A stretch of DNA of 64,000 bases from Anaerobacillus isosaccharinicus. GTDB taxonomy: Bacteria > Bacillota > Bacilli > Bacillales > Anaerobacillaceae. Location: contig NZ_CP063356.1 in assembly GCF_001866075.3 (NCBI RefSeq), positions 4,702,164-4,766,163 on the forward strand. Direction: 5' to 3'. Numbering within the stretch: the first letter of the stretch is position 1; the number at the start of each line of letters is the position of its first letter. Shown in pieces: positions 1 through 8,158 of this stretch. Under the pieces are notes generated by a model. That model was not told the DNA's origin, ran no database searches, and worked only from the letters and a program-made list of their open reading frames with translations. The translations under genes were made by a program, and so were the position numbers.

Positions 1-1
1 C

Positions 2-280
2 TTTTTCTTTTCCCATTCTGCCTTAAATGCATGGGTAAGTACACGGGCCCTCTTTGCCAAAGCATCGGCATCAGGCTTATATTTAACATCCTATTATGTA
101 GGTGGGAGTCTAGGGAGCTTTTATTTAGGATTTTTTTGGCACTATTGGCATTGGTACGGTGTTCTTGTAGGAACATTACTAGTCCTTATTGTTACTAGCC
201 TGCTAGCCATGCAAATGATGGTCATTGAACATCAAGCGAGCGAAACAAACCCAAACTATCAATTATTGAACGTAAAATAA
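2..280 (+). CDS. MFS transporter, C-terminal fragment (cut by window edge)
   Basis: An open frame runs from the window edge to a TAA at 278-280 and encodes about 92 residues. It contains SYYVGGSLGSFYLGFFWHYW followed by a long hydrophobic helix (YGVLVGTLLVLIVTSLLAM) and a polar tail. The YVGGSxG motif and final helices are typical of the C-terminal half of drug or sugar efflux MFS proteins (YnfM/AraJ-like). The N-terminal part lies outside the window, so substrate and start are unknown. It converges on ybaK. Confidence 0.75.
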   Translation, partial: FFFSHSALNAWVSTRALFAKASASGLYLTSYYVGGSLGSFYLGFFWHYWHWYGVLVGTLLVLIVTSLLAMQMMVIEHQASETNPNYQLLNVK

Positions 281-331
281 AGAATGTAGCTGTTATACCT
301 AGAGCATTCTAGATATAACATTCTACATTCT
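281..331. terminator. Inverted repeat between convergent genes
   Basis: The arms AGAATGTAG/CTACATTCT (281-289 and 323-331) and GTTATA/TATAAC (292-297 and 314-319) form a long imperfect hairpin directly after the MFS stop codon. No clear T-tract follows, so the terminator call is tentative. The ATTCTACATTCTACAT-like words also recur near 6790 and 52550, so this may instead be a small dispersed repeat. Confidence 0.4.
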
Positions 332-337
332 ACATAC

Positions 338-817
338 TTACATAACCAAATCAGCTACCTCTCCCTTTGTTACTTTCACTAAATCAGTAACCAGTAGTTC
401 AATCTGCATCCCGATTTTCCCACCACTAACAATGATGGTCGGAATCTTTTCAGCATTAAGATCAATCACTGTCCTAAAAAGCTTTTTCATGCCAATAGGT
501 GAGCAGCCTCCGCGAACATAACCCGTCAAATTAGTAATTTCTTTCACTGGGATTAACTCTACCTTCTTCTCCCCTACAGCCTTCGCTCCTTTTTTTAAGT
601 CTAACTCTTTTTCTACCGGAATGATAAACACAAAATATTGTTTACTCGCTCCCTTTGCTACCAATGTTTTATATACAAAATCAACGTCTTTATTTATTTT
701 ATGAGCTACAGAAACACCATCAATTTTTCCATCTTCACTTTCATATGTGTATGTTTCATACTTTATTCTTTCTTTATCTAAAATGCGCATCGCATTTGTT
801 TTTTTCTCTTTTGCCAT
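338..817 (-). CDS. ybaK: YbaK/EbsC-type Cys-tRNA(Pro) deacylase
   Basis: A 159-residue protein of the YbaK/ProX-like editing family, which hydrolyses Cys-tRNA(Pro) mischarged by prolyl-tRNA synthetase and acts in trans in the cytoplasm. Visible hallmarks are the VYKTLVAKG segment with the conserved catalytic lysine, the VRGGCSPIGMKK loop and the C-terminal GGxIGMQIE strand. Length is typical. The start chosen is the ATG at 817 (MAKEKKTNAMR), which sits 6 nt after GAGGTG; the longer reading begins inside that ribosome binding site. It lies head-to-tail with yhaM. Confidence 0.9.
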   Translation of the reverse strand: MAKEKKTNAMRILDKERIKYETYTYESEDGKIDGVSVAHKINKDVDFVYKTLVAKGASKQYFVFIIPVEKELDLKKGAKAVGEKKVELIPVKEITNLTGYVRGGCSPIGMKKLFRTVIDLNAEKIPTIIVSGGKIGMQIELLVTDLVKVTKGEVADLVM

Positions 818-881
818 TATTTTCACCTCAAACCGATTATAAACGATAGATTTACAAAAAAGGAAGGACGACTAATAAAAG

Positions 882-1847
882 TCATCCTTCTACTGTTACT
901 TTTTTAATTCGTTTTTCAAGTACCTTTGACCAGTCAGACCATTCACCTAGGGGCGTTTTTTCCCATAAATTATGGACAACACCTAATTTCGTATCAAGGG
1001 CATCAACTAAGTGAAGAGCAAACGCTTCAGGTATAGAAGGTTCGACAGGACTTCCAAACTCACCTTTACCGTGATGACTTAGTATCATATGTTCAAGCAA
1101 CTCAACTTCTTGAGCGTGAACGTCAATATTCAAGACACGGGCAGTTTCTCTAATATCATAAGCCATCGTCACAATATGACCGACAAACTTGGATTTATCT
1201 GTTACTTTCGTGACAATTCCTTTTTCTAGCTTATAGTCCTTTATTTTTGCTAAGTCATGTAAAATAGCCCCGCTAATCAGTAAATCTCGATTTAGCATTT
1301 TCGGATAAAGACCGATAACTGTTTCACATAGCCTCACCGTATTAGTCGTATGCCATAGTAATCCACCATAACCTTGATGTCCATGAATAGAAGCTGGATA
1401 TTGCGGTAAAAACGGTTTATAGAGTTGGAAAACTTCACGTACGATTCTTCGCAACGTCTCATTTTGTAAACTAGCAATCGTCTCTTCTAGTTCCCGAAAT
1501 GAGTCGTCAATATTAATGGGTGCTGAAGGTAAAAATTCCGATATCGAGATGGAAGTCTCTACATCAGGGTAGACGATATAAAAAACCTTCAAATCAATTG
1601 ATTGCTGAAACTGCCTTGTTAATCCTTTTACTAGGACAACTTGCGGAAGTTCTTTATGGATGACATCATAAAGTTGGTAATCTTTTTCTACTAAATCCCA
1701 TTTCCGCGCTTTTATTTCACCTGAAGCATCGGCCAAAGTCATTTCAAAGTATGTTCCATTTTTGCCAAGCTTCGTTTGTAAGCTAGTGAGCAAAAAGTGT
1801 TCTTTAATTGTTTCATTCACTTTTAAACTTTGAATTACTTTTCGCAA
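882..1847 (-). CDS. yhaM: 3'-5' exoribonuclease YhaM
   Basis: A 321-residue protein with the YhaM architecture: an N-terminal OB-fold nucleic-acid-binding domain (about residues 1-110) and an HD phosphohydrolase domain with LLWHTTNT (His about 166) and GAILHDLAKIKDY (HD about 197-198). In Bacillus YhaM is a metal-dependent 3'-5' exonuclease trimming short RNAs and acting on DNA ends. The start is a TTG at 1847 preceded by AGGAGGAAGG; no better ATG exists. Length matches the family (about 314 residues). Confidence 0.93.
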   Translation of the reverse strand: MRKVIQSLKVNETIKEHFLLTSLQTKLGKNGTYFEMTLADASGEIKARKWDLVEKDYQLYDVIHKELPQVVLVKGLTRQFQQSIDLKVFYIVYPDVETSISISEFLPSAPINIDDSFRELEETIASLQNETLRRIVREVFQLYKPFLPQYPASIHGHQGYGGLLWHTTNTVRLCETVIGLYPKMLNRDLLISGAILHDLAKIKDYKLEKGIVTKVTDKSKFVGHIVTMAYDIRETARVLNIDVHAQEVELLEHMILSHHGKGEFGSPVEPSIPEAFALHLVDALDTKLGVVHNLWEKTPLGEWSDWSKVLEKRIKKVTVEG

Positions 1848-1911
1848 CTTCCTTCCTCCTCACATATCCATTACTACAATGTATGAAAAGGAATACAGGC
1901 CTATGAATTTT

Positions 1912-2637
1912 TTATGGAGAAATCAAAACGATATCTACATCTCCTCCAGATAATTTAGCTACTTCTTCTATGATCATCATCGCTGTTTTTAAATTGATTG
2001 CATCATCTTCAAAAAGAAACAAGTTATTTGTTGCATACTCATAGGCTTCTGCTTCACGAATCGAATTTTTATCAAAATAAGTAATATCTTCACCATATTC
2101 AAATTTCGTTGCATAAGGCTTTAAATAACCAAACTGTTGAATATATTCTACTGCTTTAATCCGTTTACAAGCATAAGGAAATCTAAATTTTGCTACAAAT
2201 AACTTATTTTCATCTACATCTTCTACTAAAACATTAAAATCATGGTTCGGTACAAGATTTGTAGCTTTGTATGTGGCTTTATTCCGATAATGGTGGAAAT
2301 CTTTAATACCAAGCATATGAAGAATATTTAACGTCTCAATCATTTTAGTACTCGTATTTAACCAAACTTCATTTAGCGTATCATCTCTTAAGATAAACGT
2401 ATATCTGAGCTTTTTCACGAATTGTCGATAGGAATTTTTTTTACTTGCCTCAAATTCTTTCCGACTATAGAAAACCCGTCTGTGTAAGCTATTGCTTTTC
2501 TCAATAACTTCTATATATGGCGTTTGTTCAATATAAAAAAGCTCAAACTCACGAATATCAGAGATAAACGGCAAAATTGATTTTACATACTCTTCGACCT
2601 GTTCAGGATCTTCGCTGTAATATGCAAAACGGTTCAC
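1912..2637 (-). CDS. Hypothetical protein, 241 residues
   Basis: Not recognised. It has no signal peptide or membrane segment and is rich in aromatic and charged residues (FAYYSEDPEQVEEYV, YIEQTPYIEVIEK), suggesting a soluble cytoplasmic protein. The start is probably the GTG at 2637, preceded by GGGGGTAAT. It lies upstream of yhaM on the same strand (64-bp gap) and diverges from folE2. Strand, ribosome binding site and the absence of a competing frame support a real gene; no function is proposed. Confidence 0.7.
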   Translation of the reverse strand: MNRFAYYSEDPEQVEEYVKSILPFISDIREFELFYIEQTPYIEVIEKSNSLHRRVFYSRKEFEASKKNSYRQFVKKLRYTFILRDDTLNEVWLNTSTKMIETLNILHMLGIKDFHHYRNKATYKATNLVPNHDFNVLVEDVDENKLFVAKFRFPYACKRIKAVEYIQQFGYLKPYATKFEYGEDITYFDKNSIREAEAYEYATNNLFLFEDDAINLKTAMMIIEEVAKLSGGDVDIVLISP

Positions 2638-2755
2638 TGGATTACCCCCTATCTACCCTTTGCTTTAAAATATGCAGAAAAAGGGGTATAGAGAACAATT
2701 GAAAATGATTTAAGGGGTTGTTCGCTAATTATTCTATAACGTCAGTTCATATCCT

Positions 2756-2784
2756 TTGTACTATTGGGATATTGTTAATATAAT
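2756..2784 (+). promoter_or_regulatory. SigA-type promoter of folE2
   Basis: TTGTAC (2756-2761), a 17-bp spacer and TATAAT (2779-2784) give a near-consensus vegetative promoter, with a leader of about 45 nt before folE2. A TAATTATT core at 2726-2733 resembles the centre of a Zur box, but its flanks do not match, so Zur control is only a possibility. Confidence 0.7.
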
Positions 2785-2834
2785 AAAAACATAGAAATTC
2801 TAATTGAACTTCAGAAAAAAGTGAGGTTATTTAC

Positions 2835-3740
2835 ATGATAAAAACAATAGGGTTACCTTCAAAAGCAGAACGACATAAACGCTTTGGGTCAGTGCCACCA
2901 ATAATCGGAACTAAACCTACAGATAAAGAAAAAATGCCTGATTTACAAAATACACCTAATGATTTTCTCTTTGCCATTAACTCAGTAGGAATCAGCAATG
3001 TGAAGCATCCAGTCATCGTCCACTCTGAATTAGAACCGAAAGTGCAAACAACGATCGCTACTTTTGCGTTAACAACAAGCTTAAATCAAATGTCAAAGGG
3101 AATTAATATGAGCCGTTTGACTGAATTACTTCAACAATATCACGAAGAAGGGTTTGTTTTATCATTTGAACAGTTACGCAGCTTCACAAAAGAGCTAGCT
3201 GAAAAAATGGAACAAACATCTGCAACAATTGAAGTGACATTCCCTTGGTTTTTCGAAAGAAAAAGTCCCGCACTTAAGAAAATCGGATTAATGCACGCGG
3301 ACGCGAAAATTTCTGTTACTTATAATCAAGACACCGATCAATGTACTTATGAAACAGGTTTAACTGCAGCAATTACAACATTATGTCCTTGTTCAAAAGA
3401 AATAAGTGAATATAGTGCCCACAATCAACGTGGCTACGTAAGCATTGATACAACACTTTACTCTGACAGCATTAATGAAATAGATTGGAAGGCTTTTCTT
3501 TTAGAAGCTGCAGAATCAAATGCAAGTGCACAACTTCACCCTGTTTTAAAACGTCCTGATGAAAAAATGGTCACAGAGAAGGCTTACGAAAATCCAAGAT
3601 TTGTTGAAGACATGGTTCGTCTTGTTGCAGCAGATCTTTATGAAAACCCTCTTATAAAAGCATTTTCAGTTGAATGCCGAAACGAAGAGTCTATTCACGT
3701 ACATGATGCAATCGCGTCGATCACCTTTACAAAAGAATGA
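2835..3740 (+). CDS. folE2: GTP cyclohydrolase FolE2 (type IB)
   Basis: A 301-residue FolE2 (COG1469) that converts GTP to dihydroneopterin triphosphate, the first step to folate and queuosine. The active-site segment TLCPCSKEISEYSAHNQRG carries the conserved Cys (about 184-186) and His (about 196) used for metal binding; the N-terminal SVPPIIGTKPT block is also typical. FolE2 is the zinc-independent alternative to FolE and in B. subtilis is induced by zinc starvation through Zur. ATG at 2835 follows GTGAGGT. It is monocistronic, with its own promoter and terminator. Confidence 0.93.
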   Translation: MIKTIGLPSKAERHKRFGSVPPIIGTKPTDKEKMPDLQNTPNDFLFAINSVGISNVKHPVIVHSELEPKVQTTIATFALTTSLNQMSKGINMSRLTELLQQYHEEGFVLSFEQLRSFTKELAEKMEQTSATIEVTFPWFFERKSPALKKIGLMHADAKISVTYNQDTDQCTYETGLTAAITTLCPCSKEISEYSAHNQRGYVSIDTTLYSDSINEIDWKAFLLEAAESNASAQLHPVLKRPDEKMVTEKAYENPRFVEDMVRLVAADLYENPLIKAFSVECRNEESIHVHDAIASITFTKE

Positions 3741-3748
3741 GTGTATGA

Positions 3749-3777
3749 AAAAAAACGAGCCACACGGCTCGTTTTTT
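3749..3777. terminator. Bidirectional terminator, folE2 / nitronate monooxygenase
   Basis: The stem CGAGCC-acac-GGCTCG (3756-3771) is flanked by A-tract and T-tract on both sides, so it can end transcripts from both convergent genes. Confidence 0.9.
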
Positions 3778-3794
3778 CAGTGTCAAAATAATTA

Positions 3795-4769
3795 TTAAGC
3801 TTTTAGTGGTTCAATGGCTAATTTACGTGTACAAGCATCCATTAAATTATCAATAATTGTCTGTACTGGCAAAATGTCCTTTATTTCACTAACTCGTGCA
3901 CCAGCAAAAACGATTCCGTTTTCTACGTTCCCCTTAACAGCTTGCACTAAAGAATCTAAGGTACAGAACTGGTAATTACAATGCTTTAAACAAGAATGGC
4001 ATTGGTCAATTTTAATTTTTTCTAGGTTATTAACTTTTTCAACAAAGCTATTTTTTATCGCTCTTCCGTGAAGACCTACAGTCGTTTTAACTAAAACTGT
4101 GTCACCTTCTTGGCAATCAAGATACTTTTGTTTATAAACGTCTGGAGCATCACACTCAACACTTGCAACAAAACGCGTACCCATTTGCACACCAGAAGCA
4201 CCCATTTGTAGCGCTTTTGCGATGTCTTCACCAGTCATAATCCCACCAGCTGCAATTACTGGAATATCTACAGCTTCAAGTACTTCAGGTAAAATATCAA
4301 AAAGTGGACGGTCTGTACCTAAGTGACCACCAGCTTCAAAACCTTCAACAACTACTGCAGCTGCACCTAGTCTTTGCGAAATCTTCGCTAATTTTCCAGA
4401 AGAAACAATAGAAATAACCGGAACACCATATTCTTTTCCCCACGTATACATGTCACGTGAGACCCCTGCTCCAGAAATGATGAAGTCAACTTTTTCCTCC
4501 ATTGCAGCTTTAATCGTGTTAGCAAAATCTGTCATTGCAAACAAAACATTAACTCCTATATAGCCAACACCCTTAGTTAATTCGCGTGCTTTACGAATTT
4601 GGGCTCTCATTTCTTCAATTGGTATGCCAGTTCCGGAGATAATTCCAATTCCACCAGCGTTAGCAACAGCTGAAGCTAATCCACTTAATGAAATGGCAAT
4701 TCCCATCCCTCCCTGCATAATTGGTACCTTTGGTGTCATATGAGCAATCTTTAACTGTGGAATATTCAA
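3795..4769 (-). CDS. Nitronate monooxygenase / FabK-like flavoprotein
   Basis: A 324-residue TIM-barrel FMN protein of the NMO/2-nitropropane dioxygenase family. Seen: the N-terminal PIMQGGMG motif, ANAGGIGIISG, the FEAGGHLG phosphate-binding loop, AAGGIMTGEDIAKALQMGASGVQMGTRF. These enzymes oxidise alkyl nitronates; the FabK branch reduces enoyl-ACP, and sequence alone does not separate them. Unusual is a C-terminal cluster CHSCLKHCNYQFC (CxxCx3Cx4C), which could bind a metal or Fe-S centre. Start is a TTG at 4769 after GAGGGGGAG. It is monocistronic; paired palindromes upstream may be operators. Confidence 0.8.
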   Translation of the reverse strand: MNIPQLKIAHMTPKVPIMQGGMGIAISLSGLASAVANAGGIGIISGTGIPIEEMRAQIRKARELTKGVGYIGVNVLFAMTDFANTIKAAMEEKVDFIISGAGVSRDMYTWGKEYGVPVISIVSSGKLAKISQRLGAAAVVVEGFEAGGHLGTDRPLFDILPEVLEAVDIPVIAAGGIMTGEDIAKALQMGASGVQMGTRFVASVECDAPDVYKQKYLDCQEGDTVLVKTTVGLHGRAIKNSFVEKVNNLEKIKIDQCHSCLKHCNYQFCTLDSLVQAVKGNVENGIVFAGARVSEIKDILPVQTIIDNLMDACTRKLAIEPLKA

Positions 4770-4839
4770 CAGAGCTCCCCCTCATTAAAAAACTATTTTC
4801 ATCCTAACATGGGATATTCTACCTTCTATTATTACCTAA

Positions 4840-4892
4840 AATGAAAGAAACTTTCATTAGACAACAATTTTTATAACTGGTATTATTACCAG
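4840..4892. promoter_or_regulatory. Two palindromes upstream of the nitronate monooxygenase gene
   Basis: AATGAAAG-aaa-CTTTCATT (4840-4858) and CTGGTA-TTAT-TACCAG (4877-4892) are perfect dyads 70-125 bp upstream of the TTG start. Their size suits dimeric repressor sites (TetR or similar). The rest of the AT-rich gap 4770-5100 shows no gene. Confidence 0.4.
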
Positions 4893-5100
4893 GTCTTTGT
4901 CTTTTCCTAGTAATAAATGTTTATCCCCTTGCTATTAATAAAATCCTATCAAATCCAACAGTAGAAAAGCAAGTTATATTTGTCACCTAGTAATAAGAAT
5001 TGGTGATAAAAATTTTTACAATGTATTATATTTATCACTAGACAATTTTGTAAATAATTCACCCCGAAAAAAATAGACTGCAAAAGCAGCCTATCTCTTA

Positions 5101-5994
5101 TTAACCATCAAAAGGTTTTTGATTTCTTTTTTTTCTAACATAAAAGACGATAATCATCCCAATTAACCCTAATGGGACAATAAAAGGACTCAAACCAATA
5201 GCTAAAACAATTATTCCAGAAAATAATGAAATCAATCCATTTACACTTTCCATAAATAAACTTTTTGCCTTTACCCAAGTATTTAAATCCTTGTCTTGTA
5301 TTGAACCAACTGTAACAAGATTTTCAGTTAAGTGAAGGGTTACTGTAGAAAAGTCTACATTTGTTTTTAAATAATTCATTCTTCCTAGTAATTGTTCAAT
5401 CTCTTCTTGTACTTTTCCTAAGTCACTTGATATTTTTAATAAGTCCTCTGTTTGTTCAGCTTTTTCCATAAAACTAAGCAGTCTTTCTTCAACTACCCTC
5501 TTTGAACGTAAACGAGACTCTAAATCAACAAATTCTTCAGTCACGTCGTTTCCGCTTACATGACGGTCATGAACTTTTACACTAGCAGATTCCACTTCAT
5601 TGATAAAACTTTGAAAGCTTTTTTGTGGGACTTTAACAACTAAATTGCCATTAATTCTCTCTTTACCACTGAAATAAATAGACGACTCGAGAACATATCC
5701 ACCAAGGGTAGATACCTTTTCTTGAATTTGAGCTTCGATTTTGTGGTAATCCTTAACCTCTAAAGATAGGTTAGCGTTGTAAATCACCATTCGTTCTGAA
5801 ACATTAACATCCGGGTTATCACTAGCATTAGACCCTGTAGTTCCATAATCCTGTTCGATCTTCCGTTCTTCCCTAGGAGCAGAATCGTTAACAGCTTTAG
5901 ACTCTTCACTTGTTTCATAGCCACTGCTACACGCAGCGAGTATAGATACGAAGATTAGAATAAGCATCAGTTTCACATTCCTATATACATTCAT
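5101..5994 (-). CDS. DUF4349 lipoprotein
   Basis: A 297-residue envelope protein. The N-terminus has a hydrophobic signal and lipobox (LILIFVSILAACSSG), so it should be lipidated at Cys22. The middle is a DUF4349 domain (ERMVIYNANLSLEVKDYHKIE onward) with a coiled-coil stretch about residues 165-205. A single C-terminal membrane helix (SLFSGIIVLAIGLSPFIVPLGL) ends in basic residues. Function is unknown; the domain is found in many Gram-positive membrane-anchored proteins. ATG at 5994 follows AAGGGTGG. No operon partner is evident. Confidence 0.85.
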   Translation of the reverse strand: MNVYRNVKLMLILIFVSILAACSSGYETSEESKAVNDSAPREERKIEQDYGTTGSNASDNPDVNVSERMVIYNANLSLEVKDYHKIEAQIQEKVSTLGGYVLESSIYFSGKERINGNLVVKVPQKSFQSFINEVESASVKVHDRHVSGNDVTEEFVDLESRLRSKRVVEERLLSFMEKAEQTEDLLKISSDLGKVQEEIEQLLGRMNYLKTNVDFSTVTLHLTENLVTVGSIQDKDLNTWVKAKSLFMESVNGLISLFSGIIVLAIGLSPFIVPLGLIGMIIVFYVRKKRNQKPFDG

Positions 5995-6095
5995 TTAAGA
6001 AAACCACCCTTTTTCTCTTTATAATATTAGACGAAATGCTGCTATAAAAGTTTCAAATAAAGAGATCTTAAAAAAGACTTGCCTATTTGCAAGCC

Positions 6096-6765
6096 TTAAC
6101 AACTTTTAAAAGGATTTCTCCATTCCATCAACACTCCATAATGACGCGATTCTTCATCTTCTAAATAATTCTCTACTAAAGCAACCGGCATTCTACCACA
6201 TTGCAGCAAAAATGTGAGAACAGGATCACGCAATTCACCTTGAACAATTTTTTCTAGATATTGTTTTGGCGTTAGTTCTTTAGCGATCTTTTTAAATCCT
6301 GGCATTCTCCCCCCCACCTAATAATCGATCAAGCTGTTTATGAACAACAACATCATACATCGATTCCATTAACACTCTTCCTAATTTGTGCTTTCGGTAA
6401 GAAGGCCTAATGCAAATGTCCACCACATATAACGTATTACCATCTGGGTTATGGTTTCGTATGTAGCCGTTATCAGTCATTTCTTCCCATGTGTGGTTAG
6501 GCTTATCGGAATTAAAAGAAACAATTAGACCAGTCATCGAACCGGCCAAAACCCCTTCTACTTCAATACAAAGAGCGCCTTCAGGAAAAAAGTTGACGTG
6601 GTTCGTTAATTGTTCTTCATTCCACCAAAGTTCTGAGGGAAATGGAGGCGGAAAACTTTCACGTTGTATTTGAATTAACTCTTCAAAATCAGTTTTGGCA
6701 TAATTACGAACTACAACCTTTAACGGCTTCTCCTTATAAAAATGATAAATTTCCTTTCGATACAA
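6096..6765 (-). pseudogene. GNAT acetyltransferase split by a frameshift at a G7 run
   Basis: Two overlapping frames together make one GNAT protein of about 223 residues. The first part runs from a TTG at 6765 (after GAGGTG) through ESFPPPFPSELWWNEEQL and the acetyl-CoA loop region VDICIRPSYRKHKLGRVLMES to RLLGGG. The second continues with RMPGFKKIAKELTP through YLEDEESRHYGVLMEW. The break lies at seven Gs (plus-strand C run 6309-6315); removing one G restores the frame. It is either a true slipped-strand mutation or a homopolymer sequencing error. Substrate unknown. The first frame ends about nine residues after the run. Confidence 0.85.
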
Positions 6766-7011
6766 TAGAAACACCTCATTTTTGCAATTTAAAATGTAGA
6801 ATGCAGAATGTACAATTATTGTGTGCAAAGCTTCGTTGACTTGTTAAAACATTCTTAATTTTCGTTAGACACGTTGGTTCGCTAGTTATATGATTAGCTT
6901 TCGGTTTACAACCCTAGCGAAGTAGTTTTTGACAATATTAGTCTAACATATTTAATCTCTTACGTTAAAATTCATTTTGATAACACTTTTCTAAAAAATA
7001 CCCTTAACTAA

Positions 7012-7042
7012 AAAGGGTCAACCCCAAGTGGAGTTGACCCTT
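7012..7042 (-). terminator. Terminator of ypcP
   Basis: The stem AAGGGTCAAC...GTTGACCCTT with one internal mismatch lies directly after the ypcP stop codon; on the minus strand it is followed by a short T-rich stretch. Confidence 0.8.
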
Positions 7043-7047
7043 AATTG

Positions 7048-7956
7048 TTAACACAGAGGTTGAACATTTACTTTTATGTTCCCTAGAAATGACTTGTCTT
7101 TTAGGAGACGATGGAATTCTAACTCTTCAAACATAGCCGTAACTTTAACTTCATCAATGTTACGAGCACATTCTTCTAGGACAATTTCCACAGGCACTTC
7201 ACAATGAATTTCCGCTAGTTTTCGAGATAAATGGAGCATGTCCAACTCGGTTTCAATTTTAGTACGGATTCCTTTTGAGAGACTTGGTAAATTTTCTAAT
7301 ATCCCAGAAATTGATTGGTATTCTTTTAACAGCTTAATGGCTGTTTTTTCACCAATTCCTTTAACACCAGGAAAGTTATCACTTGCATCACCCATTAGTC
7401 CTTTTAAGTCAATAAACTGAGCAGGTGTTAGTTCCTTTTCCTCTAATAGCTTCTCTAACGTATATACTTCGTAGTTTGACATACCCTTCTTCATGATGAT
7501 GGAATGAATATTTTCATCAATAAGCTGCAGGCTATCGTGATCGCCAGTTAAGATTTGAATTTTGAGATGTTGGCTATATTTTTTCGCGATCGTACCAATA
7601 CAGTCATCTGCTTCGAAGCCTTCTATACCGACGCTAGGAATATTAAAGCTCTCTACTACTTTTTTCACTAAATCAAATTGAGGTATTAACTCTTCAGGTG
7701 GCTCGCCACGATTAGCTTTATACGCAGGGTAAAGCTCATTACGAAACGTACGGGCACCCATATCCCAGCAGCACAATACATGACTTGGTTGAAACGTACT
7801 TATGGCATCTTGCATGTATTTAACAAAACCGTAAATCGCATTCGTAGGAACACCCTTACTTGTTTTCATAATGTATCCGCTATACGACGTGGCATAGTAA
7901 CCTCGAAAAAGAAGAGCCATCCCATCGATAATCATTAATGATTCTTTATTAGACAA
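7048..7956 (-). CDS. ypcP: 5'-3' exonuclease / flap endonuclease YpcP
   Basis: A 302-residue stand-alone FEN-type nuclease related to the N-terminal domain of DNA polymerase I, which removes RNA primers and flaps. Seen: LMIIDGMALLFRGYYA (first metal-binding Asp), CWDMGARTFRNELYPAYKANR, GFEADDCIGTIAKKY, LTGDHDSLQL, then the helix-hairpin-helix region DLKGLMGDASDNFPGVKGIGEKTAIKLL. All acidic metal ligands appear intact. It starts at a TTG at 7956, with GGGAG about 12 nt upstream. Transcribed alone. Confidence 0.92.
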   Translation of the reverse strand: MSNKESLMIIDGMALLFRGYYATSYSGYIMKTSKGVPTNAIYGFVKYMQDAISTFQPSHVLCCWDMGARTFRNELYPAYKANRGEPPEELIPQFDLVKKVVESFNIPSVGIEGFEADDCIGTIAKKYSQHLKIQILTGDHDSLQLIDENIHSIIMKKGMSNYEVYTLEKLLEEKELTPAQFIDLKGLMGDASDNFPGVKGIGEKTAIKLLKEYQSISGILENLPSLSKGIRTKIETELDMLHLSRKLAEIHCEVPVEIVLEECARNIDEVKVTAMFEELEFHRLLKDKSFLGNIKVNVQPLC

Positions 7957-8158
7957 TTAAAATTCAGCTCCCTTTTTAATCTAGAGTTGTTATAGGTAAT
8001 ACCTCGGTATTTGTTCACTTTCCTTTAAACTCATAACTACCATCTTACCAAAAAACTGTTTAAAATGATAGTTACAACGTATTATTGATTATTTCTTGTT
8101 CAAACATTTGTCATAAAATGTTAAGATAATAAAAGACTTAAAGAGGAGGAGCTTCATT

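Noticed and set aside
2700..2740. Zur box upstream of folE2
   Set aside because: Only the 8-bp core TAATTATT matches; the flanking CG/GC positions do not, so regulation by Zur is left as a possibility only.
6642..6839. Plus-strand frame opposite the GNAT gene
   Set aside because: It is antisense to clearly conserved GNAT coding sequence and lacks a ribosome binding site.
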